DNA from: Cupriavidus sp. D384
GTDB taxonomy: Bacteria; Pseudomonadota; Gammaproteobacteria; Burkholderiales; Burkholderiaceae
Direction: 5' to 3'
DNA length: 64,000 nt
NCBI RefSeq assembly: GCF_001652915.1
Contig: NZ_BBQI01000090.1
Span: forward strand, 1 to 64,000
The notes beneath the pieces are model-generated. The model saw only the letters and a program-made list of their open reading frames with translations. It was not told the DNA's origin and did no database searches. How positions within the stretch are numbered: the first letter of the stretch is position 1; each line of letters starts with the position of its first letter. This document shows positions 43,258 through 53,130 of the stretch, piece after piece. The position numbers were made by a program, and so were the translations under genes.

Positions 43258-44567
43258 GCCAGACCTCCCGTTTCCGCCTGGATGGCGTCCAGTTCGGCGC
43301 GCACCTTTGCCGCCGCCCAGCGCCATGCCGCATAGCCCACCGCCCACAGCGCTGCCGCCACGATCCACGGCAGCAACGTGCCGGCGTCGAATCCGATACC
43401 GAGCAGCAACATGGCCGTGCCGTTGGCACTGTCGACCTGCACCTTGTAGACCATCTCCACCGTCAGGATCATGGCCGCCAGCAGCACCAGGCCCGCCACG
43501 CCAGCCCGTGCGTACGACGGCAGCATGCGGCCGAACTGCCTTTTCGCCACCAGCGGCAGCTGCATCAGCAGCAGGCTGGCAATGCCGCCCGGCACGAACA
43601 TCACCATGCCCACGAAAAACAGGCCCAGGTACAGCAGCCAGGCCTTGGTCAGGTCGGATAGCGCCACGGCGAACAGCGTGAAGACGATGGCGCCGATGAC
43701 CGGGCCGAAGAACACGCCCGCACCGCCGATGAACGCGGCCAGCAGCACGCCGCCGGAACGGACGGCGCTGACGTTTTCGGCCGACACGATCTCGAAGTTG
43801 ATGGCCGACAGCGCGCCCGCGATGCCGGCGAAGAATGCCGACAGGATCAGCACCAGGTAGCGCACGCGCTGGGTGTTGTAGCCGATGAATTCCACGCGTT
43901 CGGGATTGTCACGCACGGCATTGGCGATGCGCCCCAGCGGGGTCTGCGTCCATGCGTACATCGCCACCATCGACAGGAAGCACCAGATCGCGATCAGGTA
44001 GTAGACCTGCCGCCCCGGGCCAAACGTGATGCCCAGGATCGGCTCGCCGACCACGCGATTGGTGGAAATGCCCCCTTCGCCGCCAAAGAAATCGGGGAAC
44101 ATCAGCGAACTGGCAAACACCATCTCGCCGATACCCATCGTGATCATGGCAAACGTGGTGCCGGATTTCTTCGTGGTCACGTAGCCGAACAGCACGCCGA
44201 AGAACGCGCCGGCCAGCCCGCCCACCAGCGGCAGCATCGACACCGGCAGCCAGACCTTGCCCGCGCCGATCATGTTCAGCACATGTACTGCGATAAACGC
44301 GCCCAGACCCGAGTACACGGCATGCCCGAACGACAGCATGCCGGTCTGCCCCAGCAGCATGTTGTACGACAGCGCGAAGATGATCATGATGCCCATCTGG
44401 GACATCAGCGTCACGGCAAACCCGCCACTGAAGGCCAGCGGCATCACCAGCATCAGCAATGCCGTGGTGGTCCAGATGATCCAGCGCGCCAGGTTCAGCG
44501 GGCGGTAGCGCAGGGTGCGGCCGGTCACGACCGGCCGGGAGCTTTGTTGCATCGTCGTCGACTCCAT
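43254..44567 (-). CDS. livM: Branched-chain-type ABC transporter permease LivM
   Basis: This 437-residue inner-membrane permease has about ten helices with the LivM motifs YNMLLGQTGMLSFGHAVY and the cytoplasmic EAA-like loop TPLGRIANAVRDNPERVEFIGYN. The C-terminus is extended by about 100 residues with extra helices compared with typical LivM (about 320-360 residues). It is 3 bp downstream of livH. Confidence 0.93.
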   Translation of the reverse strand: MESTTMQQSSRPVVTGRTLRYRPLNLARWIIWTTTALLMLVMPLAFSGGFAVTLMSQMGIMIIFALSYNMLLGQTGMLSFGHAVYSGLGAFIAVHVLNMIGAGKVWLPVSMLPLVGGLAGAFFGVLFGYVTTKKSGTTFAMITMGIGEMVFASSLMFPDFFGGEGGISTNRVVGEPILGITFGPGRQVYYLIAIWCFLSMVAMYAWTQTPLGRIANAVRDNPERVEFIGYNTQRVRYLVLILSAFFAGIAGALSAINFEIVSAENVSAVRSGGVLLAAFIGGAGVFFGPVIGAIVFTLFAVALSDLTKAWLLYLGLFFVGMVMFVPGGIASLLLMQLPLVAKRQFGRMLPSYARAGVAGLVLLAAMILTVEMVYKVQVDSANGTAMLLLGIGFDAGTLLPWIVAAALWAVGYAAWRWAAAKVRAELDAIQAETGGLA

Positions 44568-44570
44568 CGC

Positions 44571-45518
44571 TCAGCTCTCCCGGGTGCCCATCAGCCCGCG
44601 TGGGCGGAATATCAGCATCACCACCAGCAGCAGGTACGGCAGCACCGGCGCCACCTGCGCCACGGTAAGCTTCCAGACCGAACTGAATGGCGTGGCATCG
44701 GTAACGGCCATGCCGAAGCTGCCGAACAGGCCGGCCAGCGACGCATCGATGGTCACCGCGAAGGTCTGCAGCACCCCGATCAGGATCGATGCGATGAACG
44801 CCCCGACCAGCGAGCCCATGCCGCCCACCACCGCCACGACGAAGACGATCGACCCGACGGCCGCCGCCATCGACGGCTCGGTGACAAAGGCGTTGCCGCC
44901 GATCACGCCCGCCAGGCCGGCCAGCGCCGCCCCGCCGCCGAACACCATCATGAATACGCGCGGCACGTTGTGGCCCAATGCCTCGACCATCTCGGGGTGG
45001 GTCAGCGCCGCCTGGATGACCAGGCCGATGCGGGTACGCGTCAGCACCAGGTAGATCGCCACCAGCATGCCCAGCGACACCAGCATCATGAACGCGCGAT
45101 ATTTGGGAAACGACGACGTAAAGACCGTGAACAGCGGCCCGTCAAGTTCGGCCGGGATGCGATATGGCACCGCAGCCAGGCCCCAGACCAGCTTGACGCC
45201 TTCCTCGATCAGGTAGGCCAGCCCGAACGTGAATAGCAGTTCGGCCACGTGGCCGTACTTGTGGACGGTGCGCAGCCCGAAGCGTTCCACCAGCGCCCCG
45301 GCTCCGGCCACCAGCAGCGGCGCCAGGATCAGCGCCGGCCAGAAGCCGAGCTTGGTGGCGATGGTGTAGGCAAAGTAGGCGCCCAGCATGTAGAAGCTGG
45401 CATGGGCGAAATTGAGCACGCCCATCATGCTGAAGATCAGCGTCAGCCCCGATGACAGCATGAACAGCAGCAAGCCGTAGCTGACGCCGTTCAGTAGCGA
45501 GATGATGAAGAATTCCAC
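44571..45518 (-). CDS. livH: Branched-chain-type ABC transporter permease LivH
   Basis: This 315-residue inner-membrane permease has about eight helices and LivH motifs GVSYGLLLFMLSSGLTLIFSMMGVLNFAHASFYMLGAY and AALTHPEMVEALGHNV (EAA-like loop). It pairs with LivM. It is separated from the binding-protein gene by a 105-bp gap containing a strong hairpin. Confidence 0.94.
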   Translation of the reverse strand: MEFFIISLLNGVSYGLLLFMLSSGLTLIFSMMGVLNFAHASFYMLGAYFAYTIATKLGFWPALILAPLLVAGAGALVERFGLRTVHKYGHVAELLFTFGLAYLIEEGVKLVWGLAAVPYRIPAELDGPLFTVFTSSFPKYRAFMMLVSLGMLVAIYLVLTRTRIGLVIQAALTHPEMVEALGHNVPRVFMMVFGGGAALAGLAGVIGGNAFVTEPSMAAAVGSIVFVVAVVGGMGSLVGAFIASILIGVLQTFAVTIDASLAGLFGSFGMAVTDATPFSSVWKLTVAQVAPVLPYLLLVVMLIFRPRGLMGTRES

Positions 45519-45574
45519 GGCAAGTCCTCAGGGCCTGTTCCCGGAGCCGGAGCCTGACCCGACAAAAGCCATAT

Positions 45575-45607
45575 TGTCAGGGGTTCCCGCGTGGCGGGGA
45601 ACCCCTT
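45575..45607 (-). terminator. Hairpin between binding-protein gene and livH
   Basis: On the minus strand a 10-bp G/C-rich stem (AGGGGTTCCC paired with GGGAACCCCT) is formed, without an immediate T-tract. Such stems after binding-protein genes often stabilise the upstream mRNA or cut down read-through so that the receptor is made in excess over the permease; here this is inference. Confidence 0.5.
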
Positions 45608-45623
45608 TCCACCTGCCGCGGTG

Positions 45624-46883
45624 TCAGCTTCCGCTGCCTGGCCGCTTCATCTGGCACGACGTGGGCTGCGCCGCCACGAACTGGTCAAGCGTCGCATTGG
45701 TCTTCCAGCCAAAGCCGGTGTTTTCCTGGTCGTACTTGATGTCCTTGCCGTTGACCTTGGTCCAGGTAGCCACCACCAGCGGCTGCTGGGCCTGGTGGTC
45801 GCTGGCACGCATTTCCACGGTGCCGTTCATGCTTTCCACCTTCAGGCCTTCCATGGCCTTGGCCACCTTGACCGGATCGGTGGAACCGCTGTCCTTGATG
45901 GCCTTGGCCAGCATGGCAACGCCCGTGTACGACGCCATCACGTAGAAGTCGTCGTTGTACTTCTTCTTGTATCCCTCGACGATGTCTCCACCGCGGAAGG
46001 TGGCGTTGTTCGGGTTGTAATAGCCCACATACTTGACGTGCTCGGCGCCGGCCGCGCCCATGGCCGTGGGCACGCCGGTCGTGGCGGCGTAGTAGGTGTA
46101 GTAGTTGACCGGCAGGCCGGCGTCCTTGCCCGCCTTGATCAGCAGGGCCAGGTCGCTGCCCCAGTTGCCGGTGATCACCGTATCGGCGCCCGACGCCTTG
46201 ATCTTGGCCGCGTACGGCGCAAAATCCTTGACCTGCGCCAGCGGGTGCAGGTCTTCGCCAACGATCTGGATATCAGGCCGCTTGCGCTTCAGGTAGTCCT
46301 TGGCCGCCCGCGCCACCTGGTGGCCGAACGAGTAGTTCTGGTTGATCAGGTAGACCTTCTTGACGTTGGGGTCCTTGGCCAGGTACGTGGTCAGGGCCTC
46401 CATCTTCATGTCGGAGTTGGCGTCCAGCCGGAAATGCCAGTAGCTGCATTTGCTGTTGGTCATGTCCGGGTCCACCGCGGCATAGTTCAGGTAGACGATT
46501 TCCTTGCCCGGGTTGCGCTCGTTGTGCTTGGCGACCGCGTCTTCCAGCGCCAGGCCCACCGACGAGCCGTTGCCCTGCACGATGTAGCGGATATTCTGGT
46601 CGACCACCTGCTTGAGGATGGTCAGGCTTTCCTGCGGGCTCAGCTTGTTGTCGAAGCCCACCACCTCGAACTTGTGGGCCCCGCCCCAGCCTTTCTGGTT
46701 GGCCACGTCAGCCACGTACTGCCAGCTCTTGAGCTGGTTTTGCCCCACCGGGGCCATCAGCCCCGACAACGGATCGATGAAGGCGATCTTTACCGTATCG
46801 GCCGCCGCGGCGCCCGATGCCAGCGCGGAACCCAGAGCAACAACTGCAGCCACACCTCGTACCAGCGGACGCAACCTTGTCAT
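45624..46883 (-). CDS. ABC transporter substrate-binding protein (LivJ/LivK type)
   Basis: This 419-residue exported protein has a signal peptide (residues 1-28, ending ASGAAA) and the type I periplasmic fold DTVKIAFIDPLSGLMAPVGQNQ…. It contains a SYWHFRLDANSD segment and a C-terminal QPTSCQMKRPGS tail with a Cys. Start at 46883 follows GGAGACAG. Relatives bind amino acids, but in betaproteobacteria near acyl-CoA genes they often bind aromatic or aliphatic acids. The adjacent acyl-CoA synthetase supports an acid ligand. Confidence 0.9.
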   Translation of the reverse strand: MTRLRPLVRGVAAVVALGSALASGAAAADTVKIAFIDPLSGLMAPVGQNQLKSWQYVADVANQKGWGGAHKFEVVGFDNKLSPQESLTILKQVVDQNIRYIVQGNGSSVGLALEDAVAKHNERNPGKEIVYLNYAAVDPDMTNSKCSYWHFRLDANSDMKMEALTTYLAKDPNVKKVYLINQNYSFGHQVARAAKDYLKRKRPDIQIVGEDLHPLAQVKDFAPYAAKIKASGADTVITGNWGSDLALLIKAGKDAGLPVNYYTYYAATTGVPTAMGAAGAEHVKYVGYYNPNNATFRGGDIVEGYKKKYNDDFYVMASYTGVAMLAKAIKDSGSTDPVKVAKAMEGLKVESMNGTVEMRASDHQAQQPLVVATWTKVNGKDIKYDQENTGFGWKTNATLDQFVAAQPTSCQMKRPGSGS

Positions 46884-46919
46884 ACCTGTCTCCTTCACTT
46901 GTTGTCATTGGCGATGGGC

Positions 46920-46951
46920 GGCGGCCCGTGCCCTCCTCGCGCCGGGCCGCC
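46920..46951 (-). terminator. GC-rich hairpin between acyl-CoA synthetase and binding-protein gene
   Basis: Perfect 9-bp arms GGCGGCCCG and CGGGCCGCC with a 14-nt loop lie in the 162-bp gap. There is no T-run, so it may attenuate rather than stop transcription into the receptor gene. Confidence 0.35.
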
Positions 46952-47045
46952 GCGTCTGCGTTGCGACCGCCATCGGACCACCCTGGCGGGACACCGCAAA
47001 TGCCTGCTGCTGCCTTGTCAGTCCTGAGATTCCGGGGCGCGAACC

Positions 47046-48674
47046 TCAGGCGGCGCCGGGCAGCTTGTAGTCCTTGAACTGCTCGCGCAGCCTGAGCTTC
47101 TGCATCTTGCCGGTGGCCGTCAGCGGAATCTCCGTCACGAACGCCACGTCATCGGGAATCCACCATTTGGCGACCTTGCCCTCGAAGAAGCCCAGCAGTT
47201 CCTCGCGCGTGACGTCCATCCCGGGGCGCCTGACCACCACCAGCAGCGGCCGTTCGTCCCACTTGGGGTGGTACGCCGAGATACAGGCGGCCATATGCAC
47301 GGCCGGGTGGGCCGCGGCCACGTTCTCGACGTCGATCGACGAAATCCACTCGCCGCCCGACTTGATCACGTCCTTGCTGCGGTCCGTGATCTGCATGTAG
47401 CCCTCTTCGTCGATCGTGGCCACGTCGCCGGTGGGGAACCAGCCATCCACCAGCGGGTTGTTGTCGTTGCGGTAGTAATGGTCGATGACCCACGGGCCGC
47501 GCACCAGCAGATCGCCGAAAGCCTTGCCGTCCCACGGCAGTTCCTGGCCTTCGCCGTCCACGATCTTCATGTCCACGCCGTAGATCACCCGGCCCTGCTT
47601 CTCGAGGATCTTGTGGCGCTCATCCTCGGACAGGTCCTTGTGGCGCGCCAGCAGCTTGCACGATGTGCCCAACGGCGACATCTCGGTCATGCCCCAGGCG
47701 TGGATCACCTCCACATCGAACGCCTCCAGCGTGCGGATCATCGCGGGCGGCGCGGCGGAGCCGCCGATCACCGTGCGGCGGAAGGTGGAGAACTTGAGCT
47801 TGTTGGCCTGCACGTATTGCAGCAGGCCCAGCCAGACGGTGGGCACGCCCGCCGAGAAGGTCACGCCCTCCTGCTCGAACAGTTCGTAGAGCGACGCGCC
47901 GTCGAGTCTGGCGCCCGGAAACACCAGCTTGGCGCCGACCAGCGGCACCGAATACGGCAGGCCCCAGGCGTTGACATGGAACATCGGCACCACGGGCAGG
48001 ATCACGTCCTTGGCCGAGCAACCAAGCGCGTCGGGCAGCGCCGAGGCATACGAATGCAGCACGGTCGAGCGGTGCGAGTACAGCGCACCCTTGGGATTGC
48101 CGGTGGTGCCCGACGTGTAGCACAGGCTCGATGCCTGGTTTTCGTCGAATTCCGGCCATTCGTAGGCGCCATCGTGGGCGTCGATGAGGTCTTCGTAGCA
48201 AAGCAGGTCGACCTTCGATTCCGCCGGCATATGCGCGCGGTCGGTCATCATGACCCAGCCCTTCACGTTCGGGCAATGCGGCGCCACGCCTTCCACCAGC
48301 GGCAGGAACGTGGCATCGAAGAAGATGAACTGGTCTTCGGCGTGGTTGACGATATAGGCAATCTGCTCCGGGAACAGGCGCGGATTGATCGTATGGCAGA
48401 CCGCGCCCATGCCCGACACGCCGTAGTAGATCTCCAGGTGCCGGTAGCCGTTCCAGGCCAGCGTGCCCACGCGGTCGCCCTGCGCCACGCCCAGTGCCTC
48501 AAGGGCCTGGGCCACCTTGCGGGCGCGCAGTTCACAGTCGCGATAGGTATATCGGTGCAGGTCGCCTTCGGTTCGCCGCGAGACGATTTCGGTGCTGCCG
48601 TAGTAGCGCGCAGCGTGCCGGATGATGGAGGAAATGAGCAGCGGCGCGCTCATCATTTGACCCATCAATGCCAT
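47046..48674 (-). CDS. Acyl-CoA synthetase (AMP-forming, fatty-acid type)
   Basis: This 542-residue ANL-superfamily ligase has the AMP motif YTSGTTGNPKGALYSHRS, a central GGSAAPPAMIRTLEAFDVEVIHAWGMTEMSPLG and the hinge ITDRSKDVIKSGGEWISS. The catalytic Lys is in PLTATGKMQKLRLRE. Length and sequence fit medium/long-chain fatty-acyl-CoA synthetases. Start at 48674 follows CAAGGAGACC. An operator-like palindrome is 30 bp upstream, so control with fadB is likely. It heads the lig-receptor-livHMGF series. Confidence 0.93.
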   Translation of the reverse strand: MALMGQMMSAPLLISSIIRHAARYYGSTEIVSRRTEGDLHRYTYRDCELRARKVAQALEALGVAQGDRVGTLAWNGYRHLEIYYGVSGMGAVCHTINPRLFPEQIAYIVNHAEDQFIFFDATFLPLVEGVAPHCPNVKGWVMMTDRAHMPAESKVDLLCYEDLIDAHDGAYEWPEFDENQASSLCYTSGTTGNPKGALYSHRSTVLHSYASALPDALGCSAKDVILPVVPMFHVNAWGLPYSVPLVGAKLVFPGARLDGASLYELFEQEGVTFSAGVPTVWLGLLQYVQANKLKFSTFRRTVIGGSAAPPAMIRTLEAFDVEVIHAWGMTEMSPLGTSCKLLARHKDLSEDERHKILEKQGRVIYGVDMKIVDGEGQELPWDGKAFGDLLVRGPWVIDHYYRNDNNPLVDGWFPTGDVATIDEEGYMQITDRSKDVIKSGGEWISSIDVENVAAAHPAVHMAACISAYHPKWDERPLLVVVRRPGMDVTREELLGFFEGKVAKWWIPDDVAFVTEIPLTATGKMQKLRLREQFKDYKLPGAA

Positions 48675-49118
48675 GAAACGGTCTCCTTGGTTCGAGAAAA
48701 AACGAACAACCGTTCTTATTTTTGGCCGACTATCCCACACCCTGCAAAAGCATCGACAAAAAATGAAGAAACTTGTTGGTGTTGTTGGTGGACTGACGCG
48801 TAGTGGGACGCCTTCTTTGAAACCCACTCGCTGACCCTGTCATGCACGGGATTGATGTCCAACATTTGCGTCGTTTTTTGACTGGTCTACGAGCAGCGGA
48901 CAACCCTTGGCCGGCAGGGGAAAACTGGTGCAAGTACAATACTGCGAGCCCTGATGCGTCTCAATATGTCGTTTTCCCCTAGCGTCATGCACGCCGTCTA
49001 TGTACACGCGAACACCACGCGCCACGGCGCGCCGCGCAGACCGGCCCGCATGGCCGGCGAACAAGGCGGAACCGAGCGTAATCACAGGCCACCCACCCGC
49101 CCCTAGCCAGTGCATCCG
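48675..49118. other. Divergent intergenic region before selO
   Basis: These 444 bases hold the promoters for the acyl-CoA synthetase and selO. An operator-like palindrome is at 48704. A TACAAT box (48935-48940) on the plus strand could be a selO -10 element, without a good -35. No coding frame is convincing. Confidence 0.5.
48704..48715. promoter_or_regulatory. GAACAACCGTTC operator-like site (site 3)
   Basis: Read on the minus strand it is GAACGGTTGTTC, one base from the perfect palindrome at 27811. It is 30 bp upstream of the acyl-CoA synthetase ATG and overlaps an A/T-rich stretch likely to contain the promoter. The position suits repression. Confidence 0.6.
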
Positions 49119-50678
49119 ATGCCTACCGAATCCAACGACGCCCTGCCCCGCATGACATTCCCCGTACCGTTCGCCACGGAGCCGGGCATGGCGGCGCTGG
49201 GCGAGCGCTTTTTTACGCGGCTGGCGCCGACCGCGCTGCCTTCGCCTTATGTAGTCAGCGTGGCGCCCGCCGCCGCAGCCTTGCTGGGCTGGAATGACGA
49301 TGGCCTGCGCGCCGCTGCGCAGGACCCGAAGTTCATCGACACCTTTGCGGGCAATGCCGTGCCGGACTGGGCAGACCCGCTTGCCACGGTCTATTCCGGC
49401 CATCAGTTTGGCGTCTGGGCCGGGCAGCTTGGCGATGGCCGCGCCATCCGCCTGGCAGAGGCCGCGATGCCCGACGGCCCCTGGGAGATCCAGCTCAAGG
49501 GTGCCGGCCTGACGCCTTATTCGCGCATGGCCGATGGCCGCGCGGTGCTGCGCTCGTCAATCCGCGAATACCTGTGCTCGGAAGCCATGCACGCGCTGGG
49601 CGTGCCCACCACGCGGGCGCTGGCGATCATTGGGTCGGATGCCCCCGTGCGGCGCGAAACCATCGAGACATCGGCCGTGGTCACGCGGCTGGCGCCGAGC
49701 TTCATCCGCTTCGGCCATTTCGAGCATTTCGCCGCCCGCGAGGACCACACCTCATTGAAGCAGCTGGCCGATTTCGTGATCGACCGCTTTTACCCGGCCT
49801 GTCGCGACGCCGCCAGCCCGTACCAGGCACTGCTGCGCGAGGTGTCGCTGCGCACGGCGGACATGGTGGCGCACTGGCAGGCGGTAGGCTTCTGCCATGG
49901 CGTGATGAACACCGACAACATGTCGATCCTGGGTCTGACCATCGACTATGGTCCGTTCGGCTTCCTGGACGCGTTCGACGCCAACCATATCTGCAACCAT
50001 TCCGACCAGCAGGGCCGCTATGCGTACAGCCAGCAGCCGCAGATCGCCTTCTGGAACCTGCATTGCCTGGCCCAGGCCCTGCTGCCGCTGTGGCGCGACG
50101 CGGACGCCGCCGATGCCGAAGCCGCCAAGGACGCGGCCGTGGAGGCCGCACGCGAGGCACTGGACCCGTTCCGCGACCGCTATGCCGAGGCCTTCTTCCG
50201 CCACTATCGCGCCAAGCTTGGCCTGCGTACCGCCCACGAGCAGGACGAGACGCTGATGACGAACCTGTTCCGCGTCATGCATGCCAACCGCGTGGACTAC
50301 ACCTTGTTCTGGCGCAACCTGGCCCAGGTGGGCTCGCAGGACGGCTCGCGCGACGCACCGGTGCGCGACCTGTTCCTGGACCGCGCCGCCTGGGACGCCT
50401 GGGCGGCCGAATACCGCGCCCGGTTGCAGGCGGAACAGCCCGACCCGTCGCACGATGACGCACGCGGGGTTGCAATGCGCCAAGTCAACCCGAAATACGT
50501 GCTCCGGAATCATTTGGCCGAAACCGCGATCCGTGCCGCGCGCGACAAGGATTTCTCGGAAGTGGACCGCCTGCTGGGCGTGCTGTCGAAACCGTTCGAC
50601 GAACAACCCGAGGCGGAACACTACGCCGCCCTGCCGCCCGACTGGGCGTCGGGGCTCGAAGTCAGCTGTTCGTCGTAA
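49119..50678 (+). CDS. selO: Protein adenylyltransferase SelO (YdiU)
   Basis: This 519-residue pseudokinase-fold enzyme transfers AMP from ATP to protein hydroxyls in redox control. Family motifs: [29 protein letters not shown] and [10 protein letters not shown]. Asp266 and, ten residues on, Asp276 ([10 protein letters not shown]) match the catalytic base and metal ligand. The C-terminal Cys in SCSS occupies the place of selenocysteine in eukaryotic SelO. ATG at 49119 preferred over a GTG three codons earlier. Directly followed by msrB, a repeated pairing of redox genes. Confidence 0.95.
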   Translation: MPTESNDALPRMTFPVPFATEPGMAALGERFFTRLAPTALPSPYVVSVAPAAAALLGWNDDGLRAAAQDPKFIDTFAGNAVPDWADPLATVYSGHQFGVWAGQLGDGRAIRLAEAAMPDGPWEIQLKGAGLTPYSRMADGRAVLRSSIREYLCSEAMHALGVPTTRALAIIGSDAPVRRETIETSAVVTRLAPSFIRFGHFEHFAAREDHTSLKQLADFVIDRFYPACRDAASPYQALLREVSLRTADMVAHWQAVGFCHGVMNTDNMSILGLTIDYGPFGFLDAFDANHICNHSDQQGRYAYSQQPQIAFWNLHCLAQALLPLWRDADAADAEAAKDAAVEAAREALDPFRDRYAEAFFRHYRAKLGLRTAHEQDETLMTNLFRVMHANRVDYTLFWRNLAQVGSQDGSRDAPVRDLFLDRAAWDAWAAEYRARLQAEQPDPSHDDARGVAMRQVNPKYVLRNHLAETAIRAARDKDFSEVDRLLGVLSKPFDEQPEAEHYAALPPDWASGLEVSCSS

Positions 50679-50724
50679 GCCAGGCAGCCGGCCCCCCAGC
50701 CGGGAATCGCACCAAGGAAACGAG

Positions 50725-51132
50725 ATGACCACCACCAAGACCGACGCCGAATGGCGTGACCAACTGTCCGACATCGAGTACCGCGTGACGCGCGAGGCTG
50801 CCACCGAGCGCCCGTTCACGGGCCGCTACTGGGACCACTGGAACCAGGGCATCTACCATTGCGTGGGCTGCGGCACCCCGCTGTTCGAGTCGGCCACCAA
50901 GTTCGATGCGGGCTGTGGCTGGCCCAGCTATTTCCGCCCGATCAACGGCGAGGTGATTGCCGAGCATGTGGACCACAGCCACGGCATGACACGGGTGGAG
51001 GTTCGCTGCAAGGAATGCGGCAGCCATCTGGGCCATGTCTTCGAGGATGGCCCCGCCCCGACCGGCCTGCGCTATTGCATCAACTCGGCTGCGCTAAAAT
51101 TCGACGATCGCGATCCGGCTGACCGCGGGTGA
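50725..51132 (+). CDS. msrB: Peptide-methionine (R)-S-oxide reductase
   Basis: This 135-residue enzyme has the zinc site Cys46-Cys49 and Cys95-Cys98 and catalytic Cys118 in RYCINS. GCGWPSY is also intact. The resolving-cysteine position usual in some MsrB proteins (about residue 64) is Cys64 in DAGCGWPSY. It reduces methionine-R-sulfoxide in proteins using thioredoxin. Start after CAAGGAAACGAG. Confidence 0.96.
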   Translation: MTTTKTDAEWRDQLSDIEYRVTREAATERPFTGRYWDHWNQGIYHCVGCGTPLFESATKFDAGCGWPSYFRPINGEVIAEHVDHSHGMTRVEVRCKECGSHLGHVFEDGPAPTGLRYCINSAALKFDDRDPADRG

Positions 51133-51226
51133 CGCCACCCGCACACCGGACGCCACGTCCAATCCGCCCGGCGGATTGCCAGCAAGCCCGGCCGCGTGCC
51201 GGGTTCGCCAACCTGATTTGGTCCGC

Positions 51227-51781
51227 ATGAAATTCCTGTTCGACCTGTTCCCGGTCATCCTGTTTTTTGTCGCCTTCAAGCTGTTCGGCATCTATCCGGC
51301 CACCGCGGTGGCCATCGTGGCCACTGTGCTGCAGATTGCCTGGGTACGCATCCGCCATGGCAAGGTGGAACCGATGCAATGGGTCAGCCTGTTGATCATT
51401 GGCGTGTTCGGCGGCGCGACGATCGTGCTGCACAACGAAACGTTCATCAAGTGGAAGCCAACGGTGCTGTACTGGCTGTTCGCGGTCACGCTGATCGGCT
51501 CGGTCATCGGCTGGCGCAAGAACCTGATCCGCGCCATGATGGAAAAGCAGGTCACGATGCCGGACGCCATGTGGGGCCGCCTGAACGTCGCCTGGGCCGC
51601 GTTCTTCGCCGCGATGGGTGTGCTGAACCTGTATGTGGCCTATCAGTTTTCCACCGACACCTGGGTCAATTTCAAGCTGTTCGGCAGCATGGGCCTGATG
51701 GTCGTCTTCATCGTGGCGCAGAGCATCTGGCTGTCGCGCCATATCGAGGAAAACCCCTCGCAGGAAGGCCGCTCCGAATAG
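51227..51781 (+). CDS. yciB: Septation protein A / inner membrane protein YciB
   Basis: This 184-residue protein has five to six membrane helices, starts [18 protein letters not shown], and contains [25 protein letters not shown] and [10 protein letters not shown], the hallmarks of the IspZ/YciB family. It takes part in septum formation and envelope synthesis. In-frame codons upstream (from 51176) are not hydrophobic and are left out. Confidence 0.95.
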   Translation: MKFLFDLFPVILFFVAFKLFGIYPATAVAIVATVLQIAWVRIRHGKVEPMQWVSLLIIGVFGGATIVLHNETFIKWKPTVLYWLFAVTLIGSVIGWRKNLIRAMMEKQVTMPDAMWGRLNVAWAAFFAAMGVLNLYVAYQFSTDTWVNFKLFGSMGLMVVFIVAQSIWLSRHIEENPSQEGRSE

Positions 51782-51822
51782 CCGGAACCGCCCGCCCCAA
51801 TCCCACTCCCGAAGGACTACCG

Positions 51823-52107
51823 ATGGCAGCCGATCCCGCCACCATCGACGCGCTGCTCCGTGCGGCGCTCGAACCCTCCCATCTGCACGTTCACGATGAC
51901 AGCGCGGCCCATGCTGGCCATGCCGGCGCGGCGTCGGGTGGGGGCCATTACAACGTTCTGATCGTCAGCGACCGGTTCGCCGGCCATTCGCGCGTGACCC
52001 GTCACCGTATGGTGTATGATGCGCTGCGCGAACTATTCCCCTCGCAGATCCATGCGCTGGCCGTCAGCGCGTACACCGACCAAGAATATCAATCCCGCGA
52101 AGCATGA
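51823..52107 (+). CDS. BolA family protein
   Basis: This 94-residue protein has a BolA fold: N-terminal ALEPSHLHVHDDSAAHAGHAG, then HYNVLIVSDRFAGHSRVTRHRMVYDAL with the conserved His, and IHALAVSAYTDQEY. BolA proteins work with monothiol glutaredoxins in Fe-S trafficking or in morphology control. Its stop overlaps a possible ATG four bases earlier; the next gene's signal-peptide start is 35 bp on. Confidence 0.93.
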   Translation: MAADPATIDALLRAALEPSHLHVHDDSAAHAGHAGAASGGGHYNVLIVSDRFAGHSRVTRHRMVYDALRELFPSQIHALAVSAYTDQEYQSREA

Positions 52108-52142
52108 CGCGACGCGCTCTCGCTACTCTCAGACCTGACTCC

Positions 52143-52937
52143 ATGAAGACCACCGTCCTCTCGTTCAGCCTGGCGGCTGTGCTCGCTGCTGGCAGCCTGC
52201 CCGTGTTCGCCCAGAACGCCGCCGTTGTGAATGGCAAGCCCATCCCGTCGGCCAAGGTGGACAAGCTGATCGCCGGTACCGGCCAGCCCGCCTCGCCCGA
52301 ACTGCGCGACCGTGCCCGCACCATGCTGATCGACCGGGAACTGCTGACACAGGAAGCCTCCAAGCGCGGCATCCTGCAACGTGACGACATTCAGGACCAG
52401 CTGGAACAGGCCCGCCTGAACGTGCTGGCTGGCGCCGTATTCGAGGACTACGTCCGCACCCATGGTGCCAGCGACGACGAACTGCGCAAGCAATACGAGA
52501 AGATCAAGGGCCAGTTCGGCAACGGCAAGGAATACCACGCCCGCCATATCCTGGTGGAGAAGGAAGCGGACGCCAAGGCACTGATCGCCAAGATCAAGGG
52601 CGGCGCCAAGTTCGAGGACGTGGCCAAGGCATCGTCGAAGGACACCGGCTCGGCAGCCAATGGCGGCGACCTGGACTGGGCCAACAGCGGCAGCTACGTA
52701 CCCGAGTTCTCCGCAGCCATGGCCGGCCTGAAGAAGGGCCAGATGACCGATACGCCGGTCAAGACCCAGTTTGGCTGGCACATCATCGAGCTCGTGGACG
52801 TGCGCGACCAGAAGATCCCGACGTTCGAGGAAGTGAAGCCCCAGCTTCAGCAAATGCTGATGGGCGACCAGGCATGGCAGCGCGAGCAGTTCCAGGCGAT
52901 GATGAAGTCGCTCAAGGACAAGGCAAAGATCCAGTAA
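52143..52937 (+). CDS. Periplasmic parvulin-type peptidylprolyl isomerase
   Basis: This 264-residue exported foldase has a signal peptide (about residues 1-23, LPVFA), an N-terminal SurA-like helical region and one PpiC rotamase domain with ARHILVEKEADA, GGDLDW and FGWHIIELVD. It assists folding of exported proteins. Chosen start MKTTVLSFS at 52143; an in-frame ATG at 52104 would disturb the signal peptide. A strong terminator follows. Confidence 0.94.
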   Translation: MKTTVLSFSLAAVLAAGSLPVFAQNAAVVNGKPIPSAKVDKLIAGTGQPASPELRDRARTMLIDRELLTQEASKRGILQRDDIQDQLEQARLNVLAGAVFEDYVRTHGASDDELRKQYEKIKGQFGNGKEYHARHILVEKEADAKALIAKIKGGAKFEDVAKASSKDTGSAANGGDLDWANSGSYVPEFSAAMAGLKKGQMTDTPVKTQFGWHIIELVDVRDQKIPTFEEVKPQLQQMLMGDQAWQREQFQAMMKSLKDKAKIQ

Positions 52938-52957
52938 TCACGCTGCCTTGTCACAAG

Positions 52958-52988
52958 AAACCGGCGCCCCGTGCGCCGGTTTTTATTT
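52958..52988 (+). terminator. Rho-independent terminator after ppiC
   Basis: Stem ACCGGCGC-CCCGT-GCGCCGGT followed by TTTTATTT on the plus strand, 20 bp after the stop codon. A typical intrinsic terminator closing the selO-msrB-yciB-bolA-ppiC series. Confidence 0.9.
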
Positions 52989-53130
52989 CGGGCGTGCGCT
53001 TTGGCGCGCTCGGTAACACTCTGGTGCACTTTGCGGGTTCCATCGCCCTTCCGCCCTCAGTAATATCTGAAAGCTCGACGAGCCCGGACACCCGTCCCGG
53101 CAGGGTATCGAGCGCGAAGATCGAAGGCAT

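Noticed and set aside
48840-49403. 187-codon minus-strand frame across the selO start
   Set aside because: Overlaps the conserved N-terminus of SelO in the opposite direction and shows no domain.
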